64,000 bases of DNA from Rhodobacter sp. CZR27 (lineage in GTDB: Bacteria > Pseudomonadota > Alphaproteobacteria > Rhodobacterales > Rhodobacteraceae), in assembly GCF_002407205.1 (NCBI RefSeq), contig NZ_CP023548.1, positions 3,271,107 through 3,335,106 on the forward strand, given 5' to 3'. This document shows, in pieces, positions 19,685 to 27,555 of the stretch. The translations under genes were made by a program, and so were the position numbers. How positions within the stretch are numbered: position 1 is the stretch's first letter; every line of letters starts with the position of its first letter. The notes below the pieces were generated by a model. It did no database searches, was not told the DNA's origin, and saw only the letters and a program-made list of their open reading frames with translations.

Positions 19685-20792
19685 CGCCCGCGCGCCAGAT
19701 GGCCACCGGATGCAGGCCCTCGTCCAGCAGCACCAGATCGGCGGGGTCCCCCGGCGACAGCCGGCCAAGGCCGGGCCGGCGGATCGCCGCGGCCGGGGCC
19801 GAGGTCGCCATTGCCAGCGCACGCGCGGCCGGAACCCCCAGCGCCACGAGGTTGCGGACCGCCTGCGGCAGCGTTAGGTCGGCGCCGGCAAGCGTTCCGT
19901 CTTCGAGCGTCAGGCGCCCGTCGCGGCGCAGGATGCGGCGGCCGTGCAGCGTGAAGCCGGTGAGGTCGGTGCCGGCCACCGCCATGCAGTCCGAGACGAG
20001 GAACAACCCCTGCGGTTTTGCCGCCAGTGCGATGCGCAGGACCTCGGGCGCGACGTGCAGGCTGTCGGCGATCAGCCCCGCGGGCACGTCCGAGGTCAGC
20101 GCCGCGCCGGGCAGGCCGGGTTCGCGATGGCCGAGCGGGCTCATGGCGTTGAACAGGTGGGTCACGCAGGCGGCGCCGGCCGCGAAGGCGGCGCGTGCCT
20201 CGGCCAGAGTGCAATCCGTGTGGCCGAGGCTGACCGTCACGCCGGCCCGTGCCAGCGCCGCGATCTGCCCGGCCGTGGCCGCGGACGGGGCGAGGGTCAG
20301 CATCAGCTTCGGAAGGGCGGCGGCGGCCCTCAGGTAGAGCGACAGGTCCTCGTCGGTCATCGGCCGGATCAGGGCGGCGTCATGCGCCCCCTTCCGGCGC
20401 GGGTCGAGATGCGGCCCTTCCAGATGCAGCCCGAGGAAGCCCGGGATGTCCCCCGCCGACATCGCCGTCTCGATCACGCGGCGCGTGGCTTCCGGCGTGT
20501 CGGTGATCAGGGTCGGCAGGACGTGGAGCACCCCCAGCGACGCCTGCGCCGCGCAGATGGTGCGCAGGGTGTCCGCCGTTGCGCCACCATCCAGCATGAC
20601 GCCGCCGCCGCCGTTCACCTGCAGATCGACCAGTCCCGGCGCGAGGATCCCCGCGATTCGCTCGACAGGGGCGGGGGGCAGCGCCTCGGGCGCGGCGATG
20701 GCCTCGATCCGGCCGTCGCGGATCAGCAGCGCCTCGCCGGACCGGAAGTGCTGGCCGTCGAACAGGGTGGCTCCGATCAGGATCCGCGGCAT
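19656..20792 (-). CDS. nagA: N-acetylglucosamine-6-phosphate deacetylase
   Basis: Amidohydrolase of 378 residues that deacetylates GlcNAc-6-phosphate during amino-sugar and cell-wall recycling. Metal and active-site motifs: GLVDLQVNGGGG (about residue 53), HLEGPHLDPRRKGAHD with the metal-binding Glu, GVTVSLGHTDC, THLFNAMSPLGHREPG and LVSDCMAVAG with the catalytic Asp. The start MPRILIGATLFDG at 20792 is the family start; the 5' continuation of the frame has no support. No nagB or sugar transporter is adjacent, so it stands alone between two regulators. Confidence 0.92.
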   Translation of the reverse strand: MPRILIGATLFDGQHFRSGEALLIRDGRIEAIAAPEALPPAPVERIAGILAPGLVDLQVNGGGGVMLDGGATADTLRTICAAQASLGVLHVLPTLITDTPEATRRVIETAMSAGDIPGFLGLHLEGPHLDPRRKGAHDAALIRPMTDEDLSLYLRAAAALPKLMLTLAPSAATAGQIAALARAGVTVSLGHTDCTLAEARAAFAAGAACVTHLFNAMSPLGHREPGLPGAALTSDVPAGLIADSLHVAPEVLRIALAAKPQGLFLVSDCMAVAGTDLTGFTLHGRRILRRDGRLTLEDGTLAGADLTLPQAVRNLVALGVPAARALAMATSAPAAAIRRPGLGRLSPGDPADLVLLDEGLHPVAIWRAGVRTDLPSRP

Positions 20793-20854
20793 GGCAGGCT
20801 CTTTCGGCAGGGGCGGGTGCGGGATGATCGATTTTCCGGCCGCCGACCGCGGAC

Positions 20855-20876
20855 TTTGACGCTCGCTTGACGCTCG
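20855..20876 (+). promoter_or_regulatory. tandem TTGACG repeat, candidate SARP operator A
   Basis: TTTGACGCTCG is followed directly by CTTGACGCTCG, two near-identical 11-mers with an exact 11-bp period. SARP-family activators bind direct heptamer repeats spaced one helical turn apart, just ahead of a -10 element. A GCTAAG hexamer lies 18 bp after the second TTGACG. The site is 54 bp upstream of the SARP-like gene, and a sister copy lies at 25564-25585. Confidence 0.65.
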
Positions 20877-20930
20877 GATCACGCGGACGGGCTAAGCCGC
20901 TAGACCTGAACCGTCAAGGAGGGAAGCATC

Positions 20931-22853
20931 TTGGCCTGCGTCGCCCATGCGGTCATCAGCATGGCTGGCATGTCGCCTGCCATCGTTCCCGCTTTACCCG
21001 ACGTCGCGCGTCGGTCACTGTGGCGCCATCGGGCGGACTCCGGGGCTCCGCCCCCTCAGTCGGTGACCTATTCGATGGCGGCAAGCCGTCCTGCCTTCCA
21101 GATGTATCTGTTCGGGCCCTTCACCCTGTTGGGGCCCGGCGGCGAGGATCTGACGCCGAAGTCGAGGAAGTCGCGCGCCATCCTTGCCATGCTTGCGGTG
21201 GCACCTCGCGGGTCGCGCTCGCGCGTGTGGCTGCGCGACAAGCTGTGGAGCGACCGGGGCGAGGATCAGGCCTCGGCCAGCCTGCGGCAGGCGCTGCTCG
21301 ACATCCGCAAGTCGCTGGGGGCGCGCGGCGCGCAGCTGCTGACGGCGGACAAGAACACGGTCTCGCTCGATCTGGGAATGGTATCGGTCGATGCGCTGGA
21401 ACTCGCACAGCGCGAGAGGCGGGGCGAGGAGCCGGTGACGACCGAGCATTTCCTTGAAGGGATCGACGTGCGCGATCCCGAGTTCGAGGAATGGCTGACG
21501 CTGGAGCGGCAAAGCTGGTTCGCCCGTCTGGAGGAGGCCGGTTTCGAGGCCGATCTGGCGCCGAAGGCCGTGCTTTCCGAGGCGCGGCGCGAGGCTTCGC
21601 CCGCTGTTCCGCGCACCGCGCCGCCGCCCTCCATGCCCCTGCGGCCTCCGACCGGGGCGCCGCCCTCGGACAGCGAGCCGGGCTGGCGCGTCGCGCTGAT
21701 GCCGCCGGTGATCCTTGGCGGCGACCCGGCCGCGGCGGTGCTTCATGCCGATGTGCAGCGCGCCCTGCGGCGGGCCCTGATCGAGACCGGCGACCTGCGC
21801 CTCGTGGAGATGGCGCCGGTCGGTTTCGGCGACGTGGGACCGCCGCTGTTCTCGCGCCTGCCCGAGCAGGTTCATCTGAGCATTCAGGTCCGCGTGCTGG
21901 CCGATCCGACCTCGCTGCGGCTGGGGATCGTGCTGCAGAATCCCGCCGACAACACGCTGGTCTGGGCCGACGAGATGGCGGCGCCCCGGCGAGAGGCGGC
22001 CGAGGCGACCTTTGCCATGCCGCTGATCGTGCGCGCGACGGAAGAGGCGATGATGCACTTCCTGCGCCGCCACGGCACCGAGGCCGCCGAGGCCGACGGA
22101 CGCATCGCCGCCGCCGTCGCCTCGATGTTCCGGCTGGCGCGGGGCGATCTCGACCGGTCGGAAGAGATCCTGCGCCGCCACGTCGATACCACCCCCACGG
22201 CGCAGGGCTACGCGTGGCTTGCCTTCCTCAACACGTTCCGCGTGGGCCAGCGCTTCAACCCGGCCGATGCCCCGCTGATCGAGGAGACGCAGCACCTCGC
22301 CCATCGCGCGCTGGGGCTGGAGCCGAACAACGCGCTGGTCTCGGCGCTGGTCGGCCATATCCACTCCTATCTCTTCGGCGAATTCGACCATGCCGCGGCG
22401 CTGTTCGAGCGGTCGCTGCGCGTGAATCCGGCGCAGACGCTGGCCTGGGACCTCTATGCCATGCTGCATGCCTATGCCGGGCAGCCGAAGCGCGCGCTCG
22501 CCATGGCGCGCTGGGCGCGGCACCTCGGCGCCTTCAGCCCGCACCGCTACTATTTCGAGACGACCCGCGCCATCACCGGCAACTTCTCGGGCGATCACCG
22601 CACGGCGCTGGACGCCGGGCAGGCGGCGCTGGCCGAGCGGCCGGATTTCAACTCGCTCCTGCGGGTGCTGGTGTCGTCCAACGCCCACCTCGACCGGCCG
22701 GACGAGGCGCGGCTGTTCCTCGACCGGCTGCTGCAGGTCGAGCCGAACTTCTCGATCGCCTCGCTCAGGGAGTCGGGCTATCCCGGCCTTGATACCGAGG
22801 GCGGTCGGCATTTTCTGGATGGATTGGTAAAGGCCGGCGTGCGCAGGCACTGA
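20931..22853 (+). CDS. SARP-type transcriptional regulator with TPR region
   Basis: Multidomain regulator of 640 residues. Residues about 58-135 form an OmpR/SARP winged helix (YLFGPFTLLGPGG, SRKSRAILAMLAVAPRGSRS, LWSDRGEDQASASLRQALLD). A BTAD-like helical segment follows to about 215, then a Pro-rich linker. Residues about 255-385 resemble the TolB-N-like region of adenylate-cyclase-type regulators. About 400-620 are TPR-like helices (EPNNALVSALVGHIHSYLFG). Start: a perfect AAGGAGGG Shine-Dalgarno sits 8 bases before TTG at 20931, whereas the ATG at 21075, before the conserved domain, has none. It is followed by a peroxidase-fold gene after 19 bp. Confidence 0.8.
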   Translation: MACVAHAVISMAGMSPAIVPALPDVARRSLWRHRADSGAPPPQSVTYSMAASRPAFQMYLFGPFTLLGPGGEDLTPKSRKSRAILAMLAVAPRGSRSRVWLRDKLWSDRGEDQASASLRQALLDIRKSLGARGAQLLTADKNTVSLDLGMVSVDALELAQRERRGEEPVTTEHFLEGIDVRDPEFEEWLTLERQSWFARLEEAGFEADLAPKAVLSEARREASPAVPRTAPPPSMPLRPPTGAPPSDSEPGWRVALMPPVILGGDPAAAVLHADVQRALRRALIETGDLRLVEMAPVGFGDVGPPLFSRLPEQVHLSIQVRVLADPTSLRLGIVLQNPADNTLVWADEMAAPRREAAEATFAMPLIVRATEEAMMHFLRRHGTEAAEADGRIAAAVASMFRLARGDLDRSEEILRRHVDTTPTAQGYAWLAFLNTFRVGQRFNPADAPLIEETQHLAHRALGLEPNNALVSALVGHIHSYLFGEFDHAAALFERSLRVNPAQTLAWDLYAMLHAYAGQPKRALAMARWARHLGAFSPHRYYFETTRAITGNFSGDHRTALDAGQAALAERPDFNSLLRVLVSSNAHLDRPDEARLFLDRLLQVEPNFSIASLRESGYPGLDTEGGRHFLDGLVKAGVRRH

Positions 22854-22872
22854 ACCGGCCAGGAGGACAGGG

Positions 22873-23820
22873 ATGTCGAACCCCCATGCCGCCGCGGTCG
22901 CGGCGTTTCTCAATCGCTATGTCTTCGAGGTCAACGCCGATCGCGTGTTGCCCGTCGAGGGCCCGGCCCACGCAGCCCATGACATCGGCAGCGACGGATC
23001 GGCCGCTGCGGACGTGGCTGCCGGCACCGGCGCGCTGTCGGCGCTGAACAAGTCGGTGCAGAACAAGTCGTCGCTCAACAAGAACAAGAACAAGAATAAA
23101 AACAAGAACAAGAACAAGAACAAGAACAAGCTGGCGGGTGGCGGGGTTGCGGCGGGCGCGGCCACGCTAATGCCGGCGCTGGAGCTGCGCCGGCTTCACC
23201 AGCTTCCGGCGGCCGATCCCTTCACCGTCGCCCGGCGCTTCGTCTGGGAGTGCCTCGACATCTGCCTGCCGCCGGGGCCGGACTTCACCCGGCTGGAGAC
23301 GGCGGTGCTGCTTGCCATGCAGTCCCGCGACGCCGAGCGGATGCGGCGCCTGCCGGAGATCGAGGCGCAAGCGGCGTTCTCGGTCGACGAGTTCCTGCGC
23401 CCGCTGGGGATCGAGGGGTTCTCGGGCTACGAGGCGACCGAGGGGCTGTTCCTGAACATCCTGCAGGCGACTGAATATGTCGGGCTGCTCTACAAGGCGC
23501 GGATCGATCGCGACCGGCCGAGCGTGGTGGAGCCGCGGCTGCGCCCGCTGCTGGCCGTGCCCGCGCACCAGAGCTTCCCGTCGAACCATTCCTTCCAGGC
23601 CCATTCCATCGTCTTCGCCTTCAACGCCATCCTGCCCGAACATCCGGCAACCGAGGAGTTGCAGCGCATCGCGCAGAACGTGGCGGAGAACCGCGAATGG
23701 GCGGGCCTGCATTTCCCTTCGGACACCATTGCGGGGAAGGAGCTGGCGCGGCGGTTCGCGCCCTACCTGCGCGACGCGTTCGGCGCCGCCTTCCTTGCGG
23801 CACAGGCGGAGTGGCACTGA
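22873..23820 (+). CDS. PAP2 / vanadium-dependent haloperoxidase-fold enzyme
   Basis: A 315-residue enzyme of the vanadium haloperoxidase/PAP2 phosphatase superfamily. The anion-binding site is complete and properly spaced: Lys208-x6-Arg215-Pro, Ser237-Asn-His239 and Arg274-x5-His280-x3-Asp284. Vanadium haloperoxidases show the same spacing (Lys-7-Arg, Ser-Gly-His, Arg-6-His), but Asn238 replaces the usual Gly. A basic low-complexity tract of nine Asn-Lys pairs (residues 69-86) links a short N-terminal part to the catalytic domain. No signal peptide is evident. A CAGGAGGACAGG Shine-Dalgarno supports the start. Haloperoxidase versus phosphatase activity cannot be decided from sequence. Confidence 0.82.
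   Translation: MSNPHAAAVAAFLNRYVFEVNADRVLPVEGPAHAAHDIGSDGSAAADVAAGTGALSALNKSVQNKSSLNKNKNKNKNKNKNKNKNKLAGGGVAAGAATLMPALELRRLHQLPAADPFTVARRFVWECLDICLPPGPDFTRLETAVLLAMQSRDAERMRRLPEIEAQAAFSVDEFLRPLGIEGFSGYEATEGLFLNILQATEYVGLLYKARIDRDRPSVVEPRLRPLLAVPAHQSFPSNHSFQAHSIVFAFNAILPEHPATEELQRIAQNVAENREWAGLHFPSDTIAGKELARRFAPYLRDAFGAAFLAAQAEWH
23077..23130 (+). repeat. hexanucleotide tandem repeat AACAAG x9
   Basis: Nine consecutive six-base units inside the peroxidase-fold gene: eight are AACAAG and the fourth is AATAAA. Each unit encodes Asn-Lys. Slippage would change linker length by two residues without breaking the frame. The tract is far more AT-rich than the surrounding DNA. Confidence 0.97.
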
Positions 23821-23821
23821 C

Positions 23822-25546
23822 ATGGAGAGAGTGAGGATGACCCGCCCGGTTCCCCCGCGCTACTACTGGCTCTGGCATCTCGCGGCGCTCGGGGTGCTCG
23901 ATGCGGATTTCGGCCCGGTTCCGTCCGACGTCCCGCCGGTCTCGGACAGCGCGCTTCGGCAGGTGCCCGCACCGCGGATCCGCTCGACGGTCTGGGACCG
24001 GATCGACGGCGGCACCGCCACCGTCGCGCTGATCGACACCGGCGTCAGCCGGATGCATCCGAACCTTGCCAGCCGGGTGGATTCGGATCGGTCCATCGAC
24101 CTGACCAGCCATCGCTACGGCGCGCGGGCCCTGCCCGTGGACGATGCGACACCCTGGACCCGCGAGGAGCGACAGGCGTTCTTCGCCACCCTCGACCTCG
24201 AGGGGCTTCACCCGCTGCAGCTGTCCTCGCACGAGACGGACTTCCTCGAGGCCATGGTCGAGGACCTGCGCGGCTCGCAGGGCGTGACGCGGCGGCTGTT
24301 CGAGCCCGACGAGACCTTCGCCGCCCATGGCACCGCCTGCGCCGGGCTGATCGTCGGCGAGCCCGCCGCCGTCGCGCCCCACAGCGGCGCGCGGCTTGCC
24401 CCGGAACGGGCCTTCCCGCATGGCGAGATCAACCCGGACGCAAACCTCCTGCCCTATTTCGGCGTGGACCCGTTTTCGCGCCTGATCTCGATCCGCACCT
24501 CGTTCGAGAGCGATCCGCTGCAGTTCATCTCGGCCTTCCTCTATGCCTGGCAGCATCGGGTGGACGTGATCGTGCTGCCGCGCGGCCTGCCCGACCCGGT
24601 GCGCGGGCGGTTGCAGCCGAAGGACGACCTGAAGGCCGATCTGGAGACCTGGAAGAGCCGCGACGCGGCCGACCTGTTCCAGCGCCTGCAGGCACCGGGA
24701 GCGGCTGCGTCCGACCCTTACGGCGCGCAGCAGGGCTTCCAGCCCGACCGGCCGTGGAAGATCCTCTGCCACCTGATCCAGGCGATCTCGCGCCATATCC
24801 CGATCGTCTGTGCGGCCGGCAATGACGGCGAGAGCCAGCTGATCTATCCGGCGAACCTCGCCGACGATGGCAACGGGATCATCGCGGTGGGCGCCGTGAC
24901 GGCCGAAGGGCTGCGGGCCGGCTACTCCAACTATGGCGAGGGGCTGACGCTGGTGGCGCCCTCGGACGACTATCCGGTCTATACCCGCCACCAGATGCGG
25001 CTGAACCGCCATGACCCGCTGATCGGCATGCACGACCACTCGGTCGGCGCCGGGAAGGAGCATGTCTACTGCCCCCTGGAGCTGGTCACGACGGACCTTC
25101 CGGGCGTCTTCGGCTATGACAGTGGGGCCGCTCCCTGGTCCTCCGTCGTGCCGGCGCAGGGCAATCCGGGGCTAGGCGGGGGGTATTACACCGCCTTTGG
25201 CGGAACGTCCGGCGCCGCCTCCCTGGTCGGAGGTCTGGTCGCCCTGATGCAGCGTGCGCGTCGCGCGGCGGGCAAGGATGCGCTGGACGGCCGGACGGCC
25301 AAGCGGCTCCTCACGCGGGCGTCCTCGGTCACGGCAACCGTTGCGCCGGGCTTCCGGCCGCTGACGCCGGACACGATGAATGCCGATGACGAGCCGCTGC
25401 TGGGTCCCGCCACCTTCTTCGGCGCGGGGCTGCCGGATGCCGCAGCCCTGGTGGAGGCCGCGCAGGCCCACCCCGTTCCGGTGCAGGCCCAGACTGGTCC
25501 GACGCGTTCGGAAACCGATGACCTGCGTCATGGAAAACGTGCATGA
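23822..25546 (+). CDS. subtilisin-like serine protease (S8)
   Basis: A 574-residue subtilase with a complete catalytic triad: Asp72 in ATVALIDTGVSRMHPN, His169 in FAAHGTACAGLIVGEP, and Ser463 in AFGGTSGAASLVGGLV. The oxyanion Asn is in CAAGNDGESQLIYP. Long segments separate the catalytic blocks, including about 95 residues between Asp and His, so it is larger than simple subtilisins. No Sec or Tat signal, prodomain or membrane anchor is evident; the N-terminus reads MTRPVPPRYYWLWHLAALG. ATG at 23822 lies 1 bp after the preceding stop; an alternative is 23837. It is cotranscribed with the regulator and the peroxidase-fold gene. Confidence 0.88.
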   Translation: MERVRMTRPVPPRYYWLWHLAALGVLDADFGPVPSDVPPVSDSALRQVPAPRIRSTVWDRIDGGTATVALIDTGVSRMHPNLASRVDSDRSIDLTSHRYGARALPVDDATPWTREERQAFFATLDLEGLHPLQLSSHETDFLEAMVEDLRGSQGVTRRLFEPDETFAAHGTACAGLIVGEPAAVAPHSGARLAPERAFPHGEINPDANLLPYFGVDPFSRLISIRTSFESDPLQFISAFLYAWQHRVDVIVLPRGLPDPVRGRLQPKDDLKADLETWKSRDAADLFQRLQAPGAAASDPYGAQQGFQPDRPWKILCHLIQAISRHIPIVCAAGNDGESQLIYPANLADDGNGIIAVGAVTAEGLRAGYSNYGEGLTLVAPSDDYPVYTRHQMRLNRHDPLIGMHDHSVGAGKEHVYCPLELVTTDLPGVFGYDSGAAPWSSVVPAQGNPGLGGGYYTAFGGTSGAASLVGGLVALMQRARRAAGKDALDGRTAKRLLTRASSVTATVAPGFRPLTPDTMNADDEPLLGPATFFGAGLPDAAALVEAAQAHPVPVQAQTGPTRSETDDLRHGKRA

Positions 25547-25563
25547 AAATCTCATCTTGGCGA

Positions 25564-25585
25564 TTTGACGGATGTTTGACGGCTC
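25564..25585 (+). promoter_or_regulatory. tandem TTGACG repeat, candidate SARP operator B
   Basis: TTTGACGG occurs at 25564 and again at 25575, an exact 11-bp period. It is the same TTTGACG core as the repeat pair upstream of the SARP-like gene. The pair ends 60 bp before the next start codon, and GATTAC follows immediately as a possible -10. The shared geometry suggests one regulator acts at both sites. Confidence 0.65.
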
Positions 25586-25645
25586 GATTACGGTGACGTC
25601 ACACCTTGAGCGACAAGCTGACCGAAGGGAAACAGGGAGCAAGCC

Positions 25646-26548
25646 ATGTCTGCCAAACGGAAAACTTCCGGTCAGGTGCGCGTGACCCTCGTCTCGGCGG
25701 CCGAGCAATCCGGCGTCGCCGCGGATGTGATCGCATCGCACCTCGGTCTGGACCGGCTCGCCGTGATCCGCAACTTCGTCCGGCAGCCTGCCGTGCTTGG
25801 CGAGGCGGTTCCGGAGGAAGCGGCCCGGCATCTCGCGCCGCTGCTGTCGGCGATGGGCGTGACGATCCGGATCGAACCGGCGGGAAGCCCCGAGACCGCC
25901 GTCATGGTCGAGGTGGCGATCCAGCCCGTGCGCGTCCCGACCGAGGCGACCATCGGCCGGTTGTCCTCGCATCTGCGGATCCCGCCCGATGCCGTCCGGG
26001 CGGGACTCCACGGGCTCAACGGGATGGTCCTTTCCCTCAGCGCCCGCGAGGCGGATGCCCTGCGTCGGGCCTTGCGCCGCGACAGTGGCCTGAGGGTCGC
26101 GATCTCGCGCGCTCCCGCCGCGCGCTACGACCTGTTCCTGAGGCGGGGCTGCACCCTCACGCCCGAGCTTGCGACCCTGCTGCGCCGGCTGGGCCTGTCG
26201 CGCTGCGACTTCAGCGGCGCCGTGGGGGCCGGCCTCGACGCCCGCACCGCGCAGGTGGTGATGGAGCGCCACGGCGATCTGGTCGATGCGCTGAACCGGG
26301 ATTTCCAGCGGTTCGATCTGTTCCTTGCGGCCGGCCACGACCTCGGCCGCCCCGACCTCGCGGATTTCGTCGCCACCCGAAGCCGCATCCGGCGCGAGCG
26401 GCTGCTGGCGCCGGGCGGCGCTCAGGGCGTTCGGCTCGAGGCCGGTCTGACCCGCGCGGCGGCGCGGCGGTTCCACGCGGACTATACGGCGATCGGGCTG
26501 GAAACCCGCATTGCGCTCGTGGCCACCCCGACCTCCTCCGACCCCTAA
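25646..26548 (+). CDS. four-repeat protein resembling the L7/L12 C-terminal domain
   Basis: A 300-residue protein with no gene family I can name. It can be divided into four diverged units of about 65-70 residues (roughly 11-77, 87-154, 160-228 and 224-293). Units 1, 2 and 4 end in a helix plus beta strand patterned like the ribosomal L7/L12 C-terminal domain: VPEEAARHLAPLLSAMGVTI, LSAREADALRRALRRDSGLR and LTRAAARRFHADYTAIGLE. Each begins with an alternating hydrophobic strand (VRVTLVSA, VEVAIQPV, RFDLFLAA). AGGGAG upstream supports the start. No membrane segment or signal peptide is visible. It follows the subtilase after 99 bp, with its own candidate promoter. Confidence 0.7.
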   Translation: MSAKRKTSGQVRVTLVSAAEQSGVAADVIASHLGLDRLAVIRNFVRQPAVLGEAVPEEAARHLAPLLSAMGVTIRIEPAGSPETAVMVEVAIQPVRVPTEATIGRLSSHLRIPPDAVRAGLHGLNGMVLSLSAREADALRRALRRDSGLRVAISRAPAARYDLFLRRGCTLTPELATLLRRLGLSRCDFSGAVGAGLDARTAQVVMERHGDLVDALNRDFQRFDLFLAAGHDLGRPDLADFVATRSRIRRERLLAPGGAQGVRLEAGLTRAAARRFHADYTAIGLETRIALVATPTSSDP

Positions 26549-26559
26549 AATGCCGCAGG

Positions 26560-26574
26560 TTAAGGTGCCGTTCA
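26560..26574. promoter_or_regulatory. CtrA-like box upstream of motB
   Basis: TTAAGGTGCCGTTCA fits the CtrA consensus TTAA-N7-TTAA with one mismatch. It lies 50 bp upstream of the motB start codon and 12 bp after the stop of the preceding gene. Confidence 0.5.
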
Positions 26575-26623
26575 CGCGCCTTCGGTAACACTGGCGCCGG
26601 GTGTGTATGAACGGGTGTACGGG

Positions 26624-27460
26624 ATGGCAGGGCAGTCGAATGCCGCGCCAGTCGTCATAAAGCGGAAGAAGGTCGTGCAGGGCGGCGGGCACCATGGCGG
26701 TGCCTGGAAGGTTGCCTATGCCGATTTCGTGACGGCCATGATGGCCTTCTTCATGCTGATGTGGCTGCTGAACGCAACGACCGAGAAACAGCGCAAGGGG
26801 CTGGCGGATTACTTCAATCCGACGATTCCGATGAACCGGGTCTCGGGCGGGGGCGATGGCGCCTTCGGTGGCAACTCGGTGTTTCACGACCAGACCATGA
26901 CCCAGACGGGCACCGGCGCCGTGAACGACCGTGCGACCGTCGAGGAGAAGGCGCGCGGCGAGCTGGGAGAGTCCGGCGAGGCCGCCGAGGAGCAGGCCCG
27001 GCTGGAAGAGGTCGACAAGATGCTCCGCGCCCGGGCTGGCGAGAGCATGACGATGCAGCGCCTGCTGCGCCACGTCGTGACGCGCATCACCGACGAGGGC
27101 CTGGTGATCGAGATCTTCGACCTTCCGGCCGTGCCGCTGTTCTTCGGCGACACCGCCGAGCCGGAGCCGGTGCTGAACGACATCGCGCGGCTTCTGGCCG
27201 AGATCCTGCCGATCACCACGAACCGGATCGCGGTGAACGGGCATGTCCGCAGCTATCCGATCACGCTGATCCGCAATCCCGTCTGGGACCTGTCCGCGGC
27301 GCGGGCGCAGGGGATGCGCGGGCTGATCGAATCGGCCGGGCTTCCGGCCGAGCGGCTGCAACGTGTGTCGGGCTTCGCCGACCGGAAACCGGCCACGCCG
27401 GATCCGACCGTGGTGCGAAACAATCGACTTGAAGTAATTCTGCTCCGCAGGGACCGATGA
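26624..27460 (+). CDS. motB: flagellar motor stator protein MotB
   Basis: Stator B subunit of 278 residues that anchors the proton channel to peptidoglycan. The N-terminal segment VIKRKKVVQGGGHHGGAWK leads into one transmembrane helix, AYADFVTAMMAFFMLMWLL, with the proton-carrying Asp in YADF. The C-terminal OmpA-like domain includes NRIAVNGHVRSYP and LSAARAQGMRGLIESAGL. ATG at 26624 is chosen because MAGQSNAAPVVIKRKK matches the family start; a GTG at 26603 would add seven residues, and neither has a good Shine-Dalgarno. motA is 14 kb away at 41283. Confidence 0.93.
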   Translation: MAGQSNAAPVVIKRKKVVQGGGHHGGAWKVAYADFVTAMMAFFMLMWLLNATTEKQRKGLADYFNPTIPMNRVSGGGDGAFGGNSVFHDQTMTQTGTGAVNDRATVEEKARGELGESGEAAEEQARLEEVDKMLRARAGESMTMQRLLRHVVTRITDEGLVIEIFDLPAVPLFFGDTAEPEPVLNDIARLLAEILPITTNRIAVNGHVRSYPITLIRNPVWDLSAARAQGMRGLIESAGLPAERLQRVSGFADRKPATPDPTVVRNNRLEVILLRRDR

Positions 27461-27482
27461 TCGACCGTCGGGAGGGGTTGCG

Positions 27483-27497
27483 TTAGCCCCGTATTAA
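27483..27497. promoter_or_regulatory. CtrA-like box upstream of flgE
   Basis: TTAGCCCCGTATTAA matches TTAA-N7-TTAA with one mismatch. It is centred 66 bp before the flgE start, where the flgE-flgK-flgL-flgI message should begin. Confidence 0.6.
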
Positions 27498-27555
27498 GTC
27501 GCCGCGCGCAGTTTCGGGTCACCAAGGCCCGAAGCAGCAGAAAGGCGCTTTCCTC

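Noticed and set aside
23077..23130. CRISPR or phase-variable repeat
   Set aside because: The tract is a simple hexamer array without spacers. Six-base units cannot shift the frame, so on/off switching is excluded.
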